Assembly: GCF_010727125.1 (NCBI RefSeq)
Contig: NZ_AP022564.1
Coordinates: 930,001 to 994,000 of the forward strand
Direction of reading: 5' to 3'
Origin: Mycolicibacter terrae
GTDB lineage: Bacteria > Actinomycetota > Actinomycetes > Mycobacteriales > Mycobacteriaceae
Length of the DNA stretch: 64,000 bases
Of the stretch, positions 1 to 10,770 are shown piece after piece. Numbering within the stretch: position 1 is the stretch's first letter; each line of letters starts with the position of its first letter. The notes under the pieces were generated by a model. It did not search any database, was not told the origin of the DNA, and saw only the letters and a program-made list of their open reading frames with translations. A program made the translations under genes and the position numbers.

Positions 1-555
1 CAGTTGTTCGGCGGCGTCGGCGACATGGACGACCGCGCCCCAGTTCTCGCCGGCCCGCAACTGTGCCGCGGTGCCGCTGAGCGCCACCAGGCCTGCGTCG
101 GCGGTTCGGTCGATCAGGTCGCCGCGGCCGTCGTCGAGGACAAACAGGAAGCGCCCCGGCAGCCGACCCAGCTGCGGGTCGCCACAGAGCAGCGCATCGA
201 GCCGCTGCGCCACCGGGCGCAGATCGACGCGCCCCCCGGCATACCCGGTCTGCGGGGACACCAGGATGTTGCGGACCAGCTCGTGGCTGCGTGAGGGCAG
301 CAGCCCGGTGGATTCGATGGCGGCGACGACAGCCGGATCAAGCCGCCCCTCGCGGCCGGGCAGGCCCCGCAGTTGCAGGTTGGCCCGGGTGGTCAGGTAC
401 ACCGAGCCGTCCGCGAACTCGACGCTGACCTGCAGGAGCCGTTGCAGCGACGCCACCGGCAGCCGCCCGCCCACCAACCGCAACCGCACCAGCAGCCCGT
501 CCTCGGCGGGCCAGGGCCGCAGCACCCCGGGGCACCGGTCGGCTCTTCTTCTCAT
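1..555 (-). CDS. cobG: Precorrin-3B synthase CobG, N-terminal part (runs off window)
   Basis: Only the first 185 codons are inside the window; the frame is open to base 1. The product resembles CobG, the cobalamin-pathway enzyme that converts precorrin-3A to precorrin-3B with a sirohaem/4Fe-4S reductase fold. Visible are the ferredoxin-like half domain of nitrite/sulfite reductases with TTRANLQLRG (residues 55-64) and RNILVSPQTG (95-104), followed by a PGRFLFVLDDGRGD stretch typical of actinobacterial CobG. The Fe-S cysteines lie outside the window. The ATG at 555 is the first possible start, because an in-frame TGA lies two codons upstream. The gene follows echA on the same strand, separated by a large inverted repeat. 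Confidence 0.85.
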   Translation of the reverse strand, partial: MRRRADRCPGVLRPWPAEDGLLVRLRLVGGRLPVASLQRLLQVSVEFADGSVYLTTRANLQLRGLPGREGRLDPAVVAAIESTGLLPSRSHELVRNILVSPQTGYAGGRVDLRPVAQRLDALLCGDPQLGRLPGRFLFVLDDGRGDLIDRTADAGLVALSGTAAQLRAGENWGAVVHVADAAEQL

Positions 556-594
556 CCGTCACATCCGTCACGCTGGAGACGATGTGTGTCAGGT

Positions 595-682
595 GCCCGC
601 CTCACAGCGACAACCCGGGCCGGTGTCGCCGCACGAGCGGGTGCGTTGGAGTGCACGGCCCGATTGTCGCTCAGAGGCGGGC
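595..682. repeat. Large imperfect inverted repeat between echA and cobG
   Basis: Arms 595-621 and 657-682 pair over about 22 of 26 positions (GCCCGCCTC...GCGACAA...CGGGCC on the plus strand), around a 35-nt loop. It lies downstream of the echA stop and upstream of the cobG start, both on the minus strand, so it could terminate the echA transcript or fold in the cobG leader. No cobalamin-riboswitch B12 box was recognised. No T-run follows. Confidence 0.6.
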
Positions 683-728
683 AATCACCGCATAACCGCC
701 CGCCGGTGACGGGTGGGGCAGATGGTGT

Positions 729-1391
729 TCAGCCCGCCGTCAGCGCCGCCACCGCCGGCCCGAACATGCCGGTCTTGATCGCGCCCAGGGTGCCGGGGTC
801 CTTCCCGGCCAGCGGCCGCAGCGCCTCGATCGCGGCGGTGGTCACCGCACCCTCGCCGGCCGTGTCGTCGACGATGCCCGCCGCCGCGGCGTCCACCCCG
901 CCGAAGCGGCGGCCGGTGGTCATCGACGCCACCTGCGCCTGCGGGGTGAGCTTGGCCTGGATCAGCGCGGCCATCCCGGGGGTGAACGGAATCCGGATGT
1001 CGACCTCGGGGAAGCAGAAGAAGCCGCGGTCGGCGCGCATCACCCGGAAGTCGTGGGCGATCGCCAGCATTGCGCCGGCCCCGAACGCATGCCCGACCAC
1101 CGCCGAGGCGGTCGGGATCGGCAGGGTCAGCACCTTCGCAAGCAGGGCGTGTACCCGCCCGACGTACCAGTCGCCGCGGTCACTGTTGGCGGCCAGCCAG
1201 TCCAGGTCCAGGCCGTTGGAGTAGAACTTGCCACCCGCGGTGGTGACCAGGCCGTGCGCCTCCCCCTTTTTACTGGCGCCCACCACGTCGTCGAGCACGG
1301 TATCGATCTCGTCGAGAAAGCCGGGGGAGAAACGGTTTTCATCGTCGCCGAGGTCCAGTACGGCGATCTTGTCGTCATAGGTCAGGTTCAC
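729..1391 (-). CDS. Enoyl-CoA hydratase/isomerase family protein
   Basis: The product (220 aa) is a short crotonase-fold protein. It shows the N-terminal beta/alpha spiral (LVTTAGGKFYSNGLDLDW) and the oxyanion-hole region VVGHAFGAGAMLAIAHDFRV of the enoyl-CoA hydratase/isomerase family, which acts on CoA thioesters. It is shorter than classical hydratases (about 260 aa) and lacks an obvious catalytic Glu pair, so it is closer to the delta3-delta2 isomerase-like or uncharacterised EchA proteins. The GTG start at 1391 is preceded by a GAAAGGAA ribosome site and overlaps the TGA of the upstream TetR gene (GTGA). The two genes therefore form a translationally coupled operon, probably TetR-controlled. 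Substrate unknown. Confidence 0.8.
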   Translation of the reverse strand: MNLTYDDKIAVLDLGDDENRFSPGFLDEIDTVLDDVVGASKKGEAHGLVTTAGGKFYSNGLDLDWLAANSDRGDWYVGRVHALLAKVLTLPIPTASAVVGHAFGAGAMLAIAHDFRVMRADRGFFCFPEVDIRIPFTPGMAALIQAKLTPQAQVASMTTGRRFGGVDAAAAGIVDDTAGEGAVTTAAIEALRPLAGKDPGTLGAIKTGMFGPAVAALTAG

Positions 1392-1993
1392 GCGGGGGGT
1401 TCCTTTCTCGGTCCGACGGCCAGGACGGCTCGCACGGCGGCGTGTAGCTGGGCGCGGGCGTTGCTGCTGCCCAGCCGGTTCCGGCTGAGCACGATCGCGG
1501 TGGGGAGGTCGACCACGCAGGCGGTGATGGTGTCGACGGCGGGGCCGTCGCGACGGTCCCAGAGGGCGGCCGCCAGCCGGATCAGCAGCGCGACCAGCTC
1601 GGCCTCGACACCGCGCAGCTGGGCGGCGACCTCGTCCGGCAGGTCTTCGTCGAGCAGGGCGTCGTGCCGGATCGCCTGCAGCAGCCGGGAGGCGTCGGGG
1701 TGCCGTTCGGCGAAAGCCACCGGGGCGTCGGCGGCCGCGATCACCGCGTCTATCGGTTCCGCTGCGGCGCTCACCAGCTCGCTCTGCAGCGCCAGGAAGC
1801 GCCGCGCGGCCCGCAGCCAGGCGGTGGCCACCAGCCCGGCCCGCGAGCCGAAGCCGTGGTAGACGGCGCCGTTGGAGGCGCCGGTCGCCTCGCCGACGGC
1901 GCGGATGGTCACCGCGGCGGGGCCGGACCGCGCGGCCAGCGACTCGACGGCGTCCAGCACCCGATCGGGGTCGTGCACGCGCGGGCGGGGCAT
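1388..1993 (-). CDS. TetR family transcriptional regulator
   Basis: This 201-aa protein has an N-terminal TetR helix-turn-helix (about residues 10-55, with AVTIRAVGEATGASNGAVY and a following FGSRAGLVATAW) and a variable ligand-binding C-terminal domain. The start chosen is the ATG at 1993 (MPRPRVHDPD, typical of the family). An in-frame ATG at 2005 would abut the operator palindrome. The gene is co-transcribed with the overlapping enoyl-CoA hydratase gene, so the ligand is likely an acyl-CoA or related molecule (inference). A perfect palindrome directly upstream suggests autorepression. Confidence 0.85.
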   Translation of the reverse strand: MPRPRVHDPDRVLDAVESLAARSGPAAVTIRAVGEATGASNGAVYHGFGSRAGLVATAWLRAARRFLALQSELVSAAAEPIDAVIAAADAPVAFAERHPDASRLLQAIRHDALLDEDLPDEVAAQLRGVEAELVALLIRLAAALWDRRDGPAVDTITACVVDLPTAIVLSRNRLGSSNARAQLHAAVRAVLAVGPRKEPPA

Positions 1994-2004
1994 GGCGGCC
2001 ACCA

Positions 2005-2026
2005 TAACAGAGCAAACGCTCTGTTA
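2005..2026. promoter_or_regulatory. Palindromic TetR operator
   Basis: A perfect inverted repeat, TAACAGAGC-N4-GCTCTGTTA, sits 12 bp upstream of the tetR start and within the tetR/trpS divergent intergenic space. The size (22 bp) and position fit an autoregulatory TetR operator. Confidence 0.7.
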
Positions 2027-2056
2027 CCAGGTGCGTCCTTCGGCCCGGGGGCGTGA

Positions 2057-3996
<1,940 letters not shown>

Positions 3997-4105
3997 GGCG
4001 GCGGCGGTGTGGCCGGTTCCCCAAACCGGTGGCAGGGGCTACGGTTGGCCGAGATCCGACTTCGACACGCCCGAGCCGTCTCGGCCCGAGGGAGGAGAAC
4101 GGTAT

Positions 4106-5077
4106 ATGGCGCGTGAATCCGCCTGGCCTCGCCTTCGTGTGGAGGACTGGGGGCCGACCCGGGACACCCTGCACATGTGGACCCAGATCATCGGCAAAGT
4201 CCGCCTGGCGCACGCACCATTGGTGAACCACTGGTGGCAGGTCACTCTCTATGTCACCCCCCGGGGGCTGACCACGTCGGCGATACCGTACGGCGGCAAT
4301 GTCTTCGACATCGAATTCGACTTCATCGAGCACCGGCTGGGGATCCGGGACAGCTCCGGTGCGGCCCGCGCCATTCCGCTCCGGGCTCAGTCGGTGGCGG
4401 AATTCTACGGCGCGGTCATGTCCGCGCTGGACGAGTTGGGCCTGCACACTGCGATCCAGTCCCATCCCAACGAGGTCGAGCCGGCCGTTCCGTTCGCCGA
4501 GGACGTCGAGCACGCCTCCTACGATCCGCAGGCCGCCCAGCTGTTCTGGCGGCAACTGGTGCAGGCGCACCGGGTGCTGGGACGATTCCGCTCCCGCTTC
4601 GTGGGCAAGTCCAGTCCCGTCCATTTCTTTTGGGGTGCAATGGATCTTGCCTGTACACGGTTCTCCGGACGTGGCGCCCCCACGCACCCCGGGGGCGCAC
4701 CCAACTGCGGGGACTGGGTGATGGTGGAAGGCTACTCGCACGAACTCAGTAGCTGCGGATTCTGGCCCGGGGGTGGGGAGGAAGGCGGCTTCTACGCCTA
4801 CGCCTACCCCGAACCCGATGGCTTCGCCGACCATCCGGTCCGGCCCGCGGAGGCGTTCTACAGTAAGCAGATGGGTGAATTCGTGCTGCCCTACGAGGCG
4901 GTGCGGCAAGCGCCCGACCCGGACTCGCTGCTACTGGACTTCCTGCAGGACACCTATGAAGCCGCTGCGGTGCGCGGCAACTGGGATCGGGCTGCCCTCG
5001 AAGATGACCCGGATCGCTGGCGGGCGAAGTCGCGTGGCCGAATGCCATCGGCCGGCGCCGGTCCTGGCCTGGTTTAG
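4106..5077 (+). CDS. DUF5996 family protein
   Basis: The 323-aa product matches the uncharacterised DUF5996 family along its length: an N-terminal block LHMWTQIIGKVRLA, a central VHFFWGAMDLACTRFSGR, and a C-terminal FWPGGGEEGGFYAYAYPEP. The ATG at 4106 is preceded by a strong GAGGGAGGAG ribosome site, so the longer open frame starting at 4007 is rejected. There is no signal peptide or membrane segment; it is probably a soluble cytoplasmic protein. Function unknown; the neighbours give no clear hint. Confidence 0.85.
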   Translation: MARESAWPRLRVEDWGPTRDTLHMWTQIIGKVRLAHAPLVNHWWQVTLYVTPRGLTTSAIPYGGNVFDIEFDFIEHRLGIRDSSGAARAIPLRAQSVAEFYGAVMSALDELGLHTAIQSHPNEVEPAVPFAEDVEHASYDPQAAQLFWRQLVQAHRVLGRFRSRFVGKSSPVHFFWGAMDLACTRFSGRGAPTHPGGAPNCGDWVMVEGYSHELSSCGFWPGGGEEGGFYAYAYPEPDGFADHPVRPAEAFYSKQMGEFVLPYEAVRQAPDPDSLLLDFLQDTYEAAAVRGNWDRAALEDDPDRWRAKSRGRMPSAGAGPGLV

Positions 5078-5111
5078 GCCGCCGGGCGACCGCGCGGGCC
5101 GAAGCCGTCGG

Positions 5112-5417
5112 CTAATCGGGCCGCACCGCACGCAACGCCTGCGCGTTGTGCTCATCCATGGCCCCGAACCGCTTTTCGGCGTAGTTCGCCTTCTCCGCGA
5201 CCCCCTCGAGGACCTCGCGGTGTTTGCCGAGCACCGTGCTGTGGTGCTCGTGGGCCGCGCTGAGGGTCTGGTGCAGTCCGTCGGCGTCCGGGAAATCCCC
5301 GAACATCCCGGCCGTCGGCGACGCGCCCGCCAGGTGCTCGGCACCGGCCTGGGCGTGCTCACCGGCGGCACCGGAATCGGCGGCGCCGTAACGCAACTTG
5401 CCCCGGTCGACGAACAT
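5112..5417 (-). CDS. DUF2563 family mycobacterial protein
   Basis: A small (101 aa) alpha-helical protein of the DUF2563 type, found largely in mycobacteria. It contains MFVDRGKLRYGAADS at the N-terminus and AGMFGDFPDADGLHQTL centrally, and has no cysteine. Size, helical content and the GAxxSxxAGEHA pattern are reminiscent of small ESX-associated proteins, but no WXG motif is present, so export is only a possibility. The ATG at 5417 (after GAGGGG) is preferred to the GTG at 5423. It stands alone between DUF5996 and the GNAT gene. Confidence 0.75.
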   Translation of the reverse strand: MFVDRGKLRYGAADSGAAGEHAQAGAEHLAGASPTAGMFGDFPDADGLHQTLSAAHEHHSTVLGKHREVLEGVAEKANYAEKRFGAMDEHNAQALRAVRPD

Positions 5418-5478
5418 GCTCACCCCTCACCTCGGTGGCGATCAACGCTACCACCGCGGTGAGCAGCGTCAATTCACC

Positions 5479-5754
5479 TCACTGGGCGGCGTACTCCGGG
5501 TGCTTGGCCACGTAGGCCTCCACGAACGAGCAGCTCGGCACGATCCGCTTGCCCGCGGCCTGAGTGTCGGCCAGCGCGAAGGCGATCAGCTTGCTGGCCA
5601 GACCCTGACCGCCGAACGCCTTGTCGATCTCGGTGTGGTGGAAATCGCGCTGGTCGCCGCTGTCGTGGTAGGCGGCCAGCCCGGCTCGCACCCCGTCGAC
5701 GCTGATCTCGTAGCGGTGCTGCTCGGGGACATCGGTGATTGTGGGCTCGCTCAT
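5479..5754 (-). CDS. Small GNAT-like N-acetyltransferase (Acetyltransf_CG type)
   Basis: This 91-aa protein is a minimal GNAT fold of the PF14542 type. It carries the acetyl-CoA binding loop as FGGQGLASKLIAFALADT and ends with the family's IVPSCSFVEAYVAKHPEY. Members are predicted acetyl-CoA-dependent transferases with unknown substrates. The start at 5754 overlaps the nagA stop (ATGA) and has an AAGGAGA ribosome site, making it the last gene of the transporter-nagA-GNAT operon. Whether it acts on amino sugars is not shown. Confidence 0.82.
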   Translation of the reverse strand: MSEPTITDVPEQHRYEISVDGVRAGLAAYHDSGDQRDFHHTEIDKAFGGQGLASKLIAFALADTQAAGKRIVPSCSFVEAYVAKHPEYAAQ

Positions 5755-6887
5755 GATTCTCCTTCGGTCAGCCACGCTCCGCGGCTCATCACCCGCAGTA
5801 GCTGCAGGTCGGCGTCCATCACCACCAGGTTAGCCGCGGATCCGGCGGCCAAAACCCCGGCGCCGTCGAGGCCCAGCGCCCGGGCCGGGGTGGTGGCACT
5901 CATGCGCACCGCCGCGGCCAGCGCCGCGTCGTCGCCGCCGAGCAAGCCCACCGCCGTCGTGAACAGCCGGTCCATGGTGGCGGTGCTGCCGGCGATCGTG
6001 GCGCTGCCGCGCAGTCGGGCCACCCCGCCGGTGACGTCGACTCCGAGCCCGCCCAGGGTGAATGCACCGTCGCCGACTCCGGCGGCGGCCATCGCATCGG
6101 TGACCAGGGCGACCCGGTCGGGGCCGACAGCCGCCACGACATGCCGGATCACGCTCGCGTGCAGGTGCACGCCGTCGGCGATCAGCTCGGTGGTCACCCG
6201 AGGATCGCCCAGCAGCGCCGGCACCGGTCCCGGCTCGCGATGATGCAACGAGCGCATCGCGTTGAACAGGTGGGTTCCGACGGTCGCTCCGGCGTCGATC
6301 GCGGCCAGCGTCTGCTCGTAGGAGGCGTCGGTATGACCCAGCGCCACAACGACTCCCGCGTCCACCAAGCGACGGATCGCAGCCGGCACGCCGGGCAGCT
6401 CGGGTGCCACGGTGACCATCGCGATCGCACCGTCGCCGGCGGCCAGCAGCGCATCGATCTCGCGGGCGTCGGGGTCGCGCAGCCACGCGGGATCGTGTGC
6501 ACCGCAATGCAGCCCGCTCAGCCACGGCCCCTCCAGATGGATGCCGTCCACCACACCGTGCCGGGTCGCGTCGGCCAGGGCGCGCACCTGGGTCAGCAGC
6601 ACCTCGGGGGCGGCGGTCACCAGGCTGGCCAGCCTGCCGGTGGTGCCGTGCGCAACGTGCAGAGCAGCGACACGGTCGGGGGCCTCGGGGTAGGAGACGC
6701 CGTCGCCGCCGTGGCAGTGCATGTCGACAAAGCCCGGCACCACAACGCAATCGGCGAAATCGTCGTCGGCAGGAGCCGGTGGCGCCCCGGACCCGCAGTC
6801 GCTGATCCGCCCGTCGTCGACCCTGAGCCAGCCGGGCCGGCAGACCCGGCCCTCGAGCACGACGGCGCCGGCGCTGATCACCGACAT
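5751..6887 (-). CDS. nagA: N-acetylglucosamine-6-phosphate deacetylase
   Basis: An amidohydrolase-superfamily enzyme (378 aa) that removes acetate from GlcNAc-6-phosphate, feeding amino sugars into glycolysis or peptidoglycan recycling. Motifs seen are the metal site DMHCHGG, HLEGPWLSG, GHTDASY, THLFNAM and the catalytic Asp region VTDAMAAAG. The ATG at 6887 overlaps the end of the transporter gene by 10 nt and lacks a strong Shine-Dalgarno sequence, so translation is probably coupled. The order sugar transporter-nagA equals Rv3331-Rv3332 in M. tuberculosis. Confidence 0.93.
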   Translation of the reverse strand: MSVISAGAVVLEGRVCRPGWLRVDDGRISDCGSGAPPAPADDDFADCVVVPGFVDMHCHGGDGVSYPEAPDRVAALHVAHGTTGRLASLVTAAPEVLLTQVRALADATRHGVVDGIHLEGPWLSGLHCGAHDPAWLRDPDAREIDALLAAGDGAIAMVTVAPELPGVPAAIRRLVDAGVVVALGHTDASYEQTLAAIDAGATVGTHLFNAMRSLHHREPGPVPALLGDPRVTTELIADGVHLHASVIRHVVAAVGPDRVALVTDAMAAAGVGDGAFTLGGLGVDVTGGVARLRGSATIAGSTATMDRLFTTAVGLLGGDDAALAAAVRMSATTPARALGLDGAGVLAAGSAANLVVMDADLQLLRVMSRGAWLTEGES

Positions 6888-8314
6888 GCCGATGTGCCGA
6901 TCTGCGGGGCGGTCGCCTCGTCCGTCTCGTCGCTGGGCCAGCGCCCGCCGTTCTCCCAGAAGTGCCGGATGTCTTCGAGTTGGCGGCCTTTGGTCTCCGG
7001 CGCGTAGCGGTACACGAAGGCCAGGCTGAGCAGTGCCAGCACCCCGAACACCGCGAACGTTGCGGCGCCGCCCAGCGAGGTGAGCATGGTCAGGAACACC
7101 CCGGCGACGATCGCGTTGGCCACCAGATCCGACGTCAGCATCGCCGAGGATCCCATCGAGCGCAGCCGGGCCGGCAGGCTCTCCCCGGCGTACACCCACA
7201 CCAGCGACCCGAAGCCGAAGGTGTAGCCCACGGTGAACAGCAGCACCCCGCCGAACTTGACCGCCGCCAGCGCGTCCCCGAATTTCGGGCCGACGGCGAA
7301 GACGGCGATCAGCAGCGCATTGGCGGCGACCATCGCGGTGATCCCGGACAGCAGGATGGGGCGGCGGCCCACCCGATCGATCAACGCCAGCGAGACCAAC
7401 ATCGCCGCCAGCGCGGCGACCTGCACCAGCGCCGGCAGCACCAGCAGCGCGAAATCGCCTTCAAAGCCCATCTTTTCGAACAGTCGGGGACTGTAGTAGA
7501 CGATCGCGTTGATCCCGGTGATCTGGACGAAAAAGCCCAATGTGACCACGAACAGCGTCGCCCGCAGATACGGCGGCCGCAGCATCTCGCGCAGCACCCC
7601 GACCCCGCCCTGCTGTTCCTCCCGTAGCGTCCGGCTGATCTCGGCGAGCTCCCGTTGCGCGTCGGTGTTGGGTTCGATCCGCTGCAGTGCGCGGTGCGCC
7701 TCCTCGACCCGGCCCTTGAGCAGATACCAGCGGGCGGTGTCGGGAATGCGGGCCAGCAGCAGCGTCACCAGCACGGCGGGCACCGCGGCCAGCCCCAGCA
7801 TCGCGCGCCAGCTGCCGGTGCCGGCCAACAGGTAGGCGCACAGGTAGCCGGCGATGATCCCGATCACGGTCGCCACCCCGTAGGTGACCAGCAGCGCACC
7901 GCGGGCATCGGCCGGCGCCGACTCGGCCACGAACACCGGCACCACCACCACCGAGACTCCGATGGTGATGCCGAGCAGCAGCCGGGCCACGGTCAGCATC
8001 GGCACCGACGTCGACGCCGCCCCCAGCAGCGCGAAGACCGCATAGGTGATGGCCACCGCGACCATCGAGTTCTTGCGCCCGATGGTGTTCGCCAGCCAGC
8101 CGCCCGCCGCGGCACCGGCGATCTCGCCGATCACCGTGGCGGTGGCCACCATCTCCTGTTGGGCGGCGGTCAGCCCGAAGTCGGCCTCGATGAACAGCAG
8201 TGCGCCGGCGATATTGGACAGGTCATAGCCGTAGATGACACCGACGCTGGCAGCGGCCACGCCGACCAGCAGTGCCAGTGGCGAGGATCGGCGCAGTTCC
8301 CCGATTCGGCCCAT
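6878..8314 (-). CDS. sugI: MFS sugar porter (SugI-like)
   Basis: A 478-aa, 12-segment major facilitator of the sugar porter family. Signatures are GYDLSNIAGALLF in TM1, GRKNS in the first cytoplasmic loop, the PESxRW-like IPDTARWYLLKGR, the second-half DRVGRRP, and the family's C-terminal PETKGRQLEDI. It likely imports a hexose or amino sugar by proton symport. It overlaps nagA by 10 nt, so GlcNAc or a related sugar is a reasonable but unproven substrate. It is positionally equivalent to Rv3331 sugI. Confidence 0.88.
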   Translation of the reverse strand: MGRIGELRRSSPLALLVGVAAASVGVIYGYDLSNIAGALLFIEADFGLTAAQQEMVATATVIGEIAGAAAGGWLANTIGRKNSMVAVAITYAVFALLGAASTSVPMLTVARLLLGITIGVSVVVVPVFVAESAPADARGALLVTYGVATVIGIIAGYLCAYLLAGTGSWRAMLGLAAVPAVLVTLLLARIPDTARWYLLKGRVEEAHRALQRIEPNTDAQRELAEISRTLREEQQGGVGVLREMLRPPYLRATLFVVTLGFFVQITGINAIVYYSPRLFEKMGFEGDFALLVLPALVQVAALAAMLVSLALIDRVGRRPILLSGITAMVAANALLIAVFAVGPKFGDALAAVKFGGVLLFTVGYTFGFGSLVWVYAGESLPARLRSMGSSAMLTSDLVANAIVAGVFLTMLTSLGGAATFAVFGVLALLSLAFVYRYAPETKGRQLEDIRHFWENGGRWPSDETDEATAPQIGTSACR

Positions 8315-8373
8315 CTAGCTCACCGTAGGGGATGGGCCGGGCTACCCCGCGACGAACACCCGCTGCGCGCGGA

Positions 8374-9597
8374 TCACCATGTCGAGGCCCCGCCGGGCCG
8401 GCGATTCACTGCCCGGGCACCCATGATGAGCGCGAACACGATGATCGTGCCGAAGATGCCCACCCCGACCCGTACCGGCACCGTGTCGTCGGCCGGCGCC
8501 AAGGCCATGGCCTGGGGATCGGAGCCGCCGGCGGGGGCACGAGGTGCCACCAGCGCCGGGTCGGGCTCGATCAGGGTCCCGACCCGAGTGCCCGACGGAG
8601 TGGCGAAGCCGTAGTCGAGCAGGTGCGCGGCCTGCTGCCACGGGGGGATCGGCTGCCGGGTGCCGCGCAGCAGCACGGTCACCAGCCGCCGGCCGTCGCG
8701 GGTGGCCGCGCCGACGAACGTCTGCCCGGCGTCGTCGGTGTAGCCGGTCTTGCCGCCCAGGGCGCCCGGGTAGTTATAGAGCAGCTGGTTGTCGTTCTCC
8801 AGGGTGTAGCCGGGCACATCGCCGTAGCCGGGGAAGTCGAACGTGCGGGTGGCAACGATGGTGGCGAACATCGGGTTGCTCCAGGCGTAGCGGTAGAACA
8901 GCGCGATGTCGTAGGCCGAGGTGCTCATGCCGGGTCCGTCCAGTCCGGACGGGGTGGCGGCGCGGGTGTCGCGGCCACCCAGCTTGGCGGCCAGGGTGTT
9001 GATCTTGTCCAGTGCCGCGTCCATGCCGCCCAGTTGAGTGGCCAGGGCGTGGGCGGCGTCGTTGCCCGAGCCCATCAGCAGCCCGTGCAGCAACTGGTTG
9101 ACGGTGAAGTCGCCGCCGGGGCCGACGCCGACCCGGGTGCCTTCTGCGTTGGCGTCCTCCTGGGTGCCGGGGACGACCCTGTTCAGGTCCAGCTCATTCA
9201 GCGACGCCATCGCGGTCAGCACCTTGATCACACTGGCCGGCCGGTGCCGGCCGTGCGGGTCGCGTGCGGCGATCACCGCGCCGCTGTCCAGGTCGGCCAC
9301 CAGCCAGGCCTCGGCGGAGACGTCGGCGGGCACCGGAGGGGTGTCGGGTGCGGCGACGATTCCGCAGCCGGCCAGCGCTTCCCCGCCGACCGGGGTCGCC
9401 GGCACCGGCAGCGGCAGCGGCGGGTCACCGGCCAGCGGCACCTCCGAGGCGTCCACCGCGGGCGGGGTACTGACCTGGTAGGGGCAGTTGACGGATCCCA
9501 CGTTGAGACCCGGGGTGGGGTCGGCGGCCGCCAGGGGTGTGGCGGTGGCGAGGAAACCCACCGTCACCAGGACTGATATCGAGCGCGCAAAAGACAT
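8374..9597 (-). CDS. dacB1: D-alanyl-D-alanine carboxypeptidase (DacB1)
   Basis: A penicillin-binding protein of the DacA/S11 family (407 aa) that trims the terminal D-Ala of peptidoglycan stem peptides outside the membrane. A signal peptide covers the first 25 or so residues. The SxxK motif is SVIK (near residue 121), the SxN motif is SGNDAA, and the KTG box is KTGYTD. A C-terminal hydrophobic segment ([16 protein letters not shown]) followed by arginines should anchor it in the membrane. Start ATG at 9597. Equivalent to Rv3330. Confidence 0.93.
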   Translation of the reverse strand: MSFARSISVLVTVGFLATATPLAAADPTPGLNVGSVNCPYQVSTPPAVDASEVPLAGDPPLPLPVPATPVGGEALAGCGIVAAPDTPPVPADVSAEAWLVADLDSGAVIAARDPHGRHRPASVIKVLTAMASLNELDLNRVVPGTQEDANAEGTRVGVGPGGDFTVNQLLHGLLMGSGNDAAHALATQLGGMDAALDKINTLAAKLGGRDTRAATPSGLDGPGMSTSAYDIALFYRYAWSNPMFATIVATRTFDFPGYGDVPGYTLENDNQLLYNYPGALGGKTGYTDDAGQTFVGAATRDGRRLVTVLLRGTRQPIPPWQQAAHLLDYGFATPSGTRVGTLIEPDPALVAPRAPAGGSDPQAMALAPADDTVPVRVGVGIFGTIIVFALIMGARAVNRRPGGASTW

Positions 9598-9678
9598 CGT
9601 GTGTGCAGGTTAGGCGAACGGCGCGGCGAATCCGGGGAGCCACGCTGTGACGGGTGGTGCGCAAGTTACAGTAGGAGG

Positions 9679-10674
9679 CTACAGCCGGAAATAAGCCAGG
9701 CCGGACCCGCCGATGCGGCCCAGCCACAGCCGGCCGCCGGCCTCGACCACCCCGGTCACCAGGCCGAACGGCGCATCGATGCTGCGGAACTGGGCCAGCA
9801 CCCGTCCGTCGTCGGCGTCGAAACCGACCACCCACAGCACCGGCTTCGGATCGGGCAGCCAGCGATACGGCAGCAGGCGCCACAGCAGGGTGCGCAGCAT
9901 CGGAGCTCGCGGGCTGAGCCAGTCGGCCAGCGCGTTGGGTTCGGAGAACATCGCCACCCAGATCCGGCCGTCAGAACCGGTGGAGATGTTGTCGGGATGG
10001 CCGGGCAGTTCGCTGACCAGTGCGGTGATCGAACCGCGGCGCGGCCCGCTCAGCCAGTACTTGGACAACCGGCGCCCGGTGCTCTCGGCGAACACCACCG
10101 CCGATTCGTCGGCGGTCAGGGTGACGCCGTTGGCGAAGTGCAGCCCGGAGGCCAGCACCGACGTCGTGCCGTCGGGGCGGCGTTGCATCAGCGATCCGCT
10201 CGCCCGGGCCTCGATCACCGATGCCTTGTAGTGCTCGTAGCGGAACCGGTCGGTGGACTCGGTGAAGTAGATGGTGCCGTCGGCCGCTTCGACCGCATTC
10301 GAGCAGAACGTCAGCGGCCGCCCCGCGACATGGCTGACCAGGGTCTCCAGCAGCCCGTTGGCCGGGTCATAGCGCAGCAGCCCGCGGTGGCTGTCGCAGA
10401 TCAGCAGCCGGCGGTCGCGGGTGAAGGCCAGACCCAGCGGGCGCCCGCCGGTATCGGTCACCACCCGAGGCGCGGCGCCGTCGGGACCGACGGCGATGAT
10501 GCGCCCGTCCTCGACGCCGGTCCAGACGGTGCCGTCGGCGTCGACGACGACGTCTTCGGGGGCTGTGCCGGGAATCTCGACGACGGTCAGCTTCGGAGTC
10601 GGGTCGGGCGGGGGCAGTGGCCGCGACGGCGGGGGCCGCCAGCGGACCGGCGAGATACGCGGTTTGCGGCTCAT
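9679..10674 (-). CDS. SMP-30/gluconolactonase or strictosidine-synthase-like protein
   Basis: A six-bladed beta-propeller protein (331 aa) related to SMP-30/gluconolactonase and strictosidine-synthase-like hydrolases. Repeating blade motifs such as PEDVVVDADGTVWTG, PLGLAFTRDRRLLI, FANGVTLTADESAVVF and PDNISTGSDGRIWVA are visible. Family members hydrolyse lactones or are non-catalytic; the substrate is unknown. The chosen ATG at 10674 has TAGTGT seven bases upstream and no Shine-Dalgarno, which fits a leaderless transcript. There is no convincing signal peptide. Confidence 0.8.
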   Translation of the reverse strand: MSRKPRISPVRWRPPPSRPLPPPDPTPKLTVVEIPGTAPEDVVVDADGTVWTGVEDGRIIAVGPDGAAPRVVTDTGGRPLGLAFTRDRRLLICDSHRGLLRYDPANGLLETLVSHVAGRPLTFCSNAVEAADGTIYFTESTDRFRYEHYKASVIEARASGSLMQRRPDGTTSVLASGLHFANGVTLTADESAVVFAESTGRRLSKYWLSGPRRGSITALVSELPGHPDNISTGSDGRIWVAMFSEPNALADWLSPRAPMLRTLLWRLLPYRWLPDPKPVLWVVGFDADDGRVLAQFRSIDAPFGLVTGVVEAGGRLWLGRIGGSGLAYFRL

Positions 10675-10770
10675 GCCGACGACACTAGGGCCGTGTCCGC
10701 CAAAGGGTTCGGCAAACGCACCCGACGGACATAGTGTCGGAACCTGGGGCTGGTCCGGGGAGGGCTGATC

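Noticed and set aside
556..728. Possible cobalamin riboswitch before cobG
   Set aside because: No B12-box or conserved core was found; only a long hairpin is present, reported as such.
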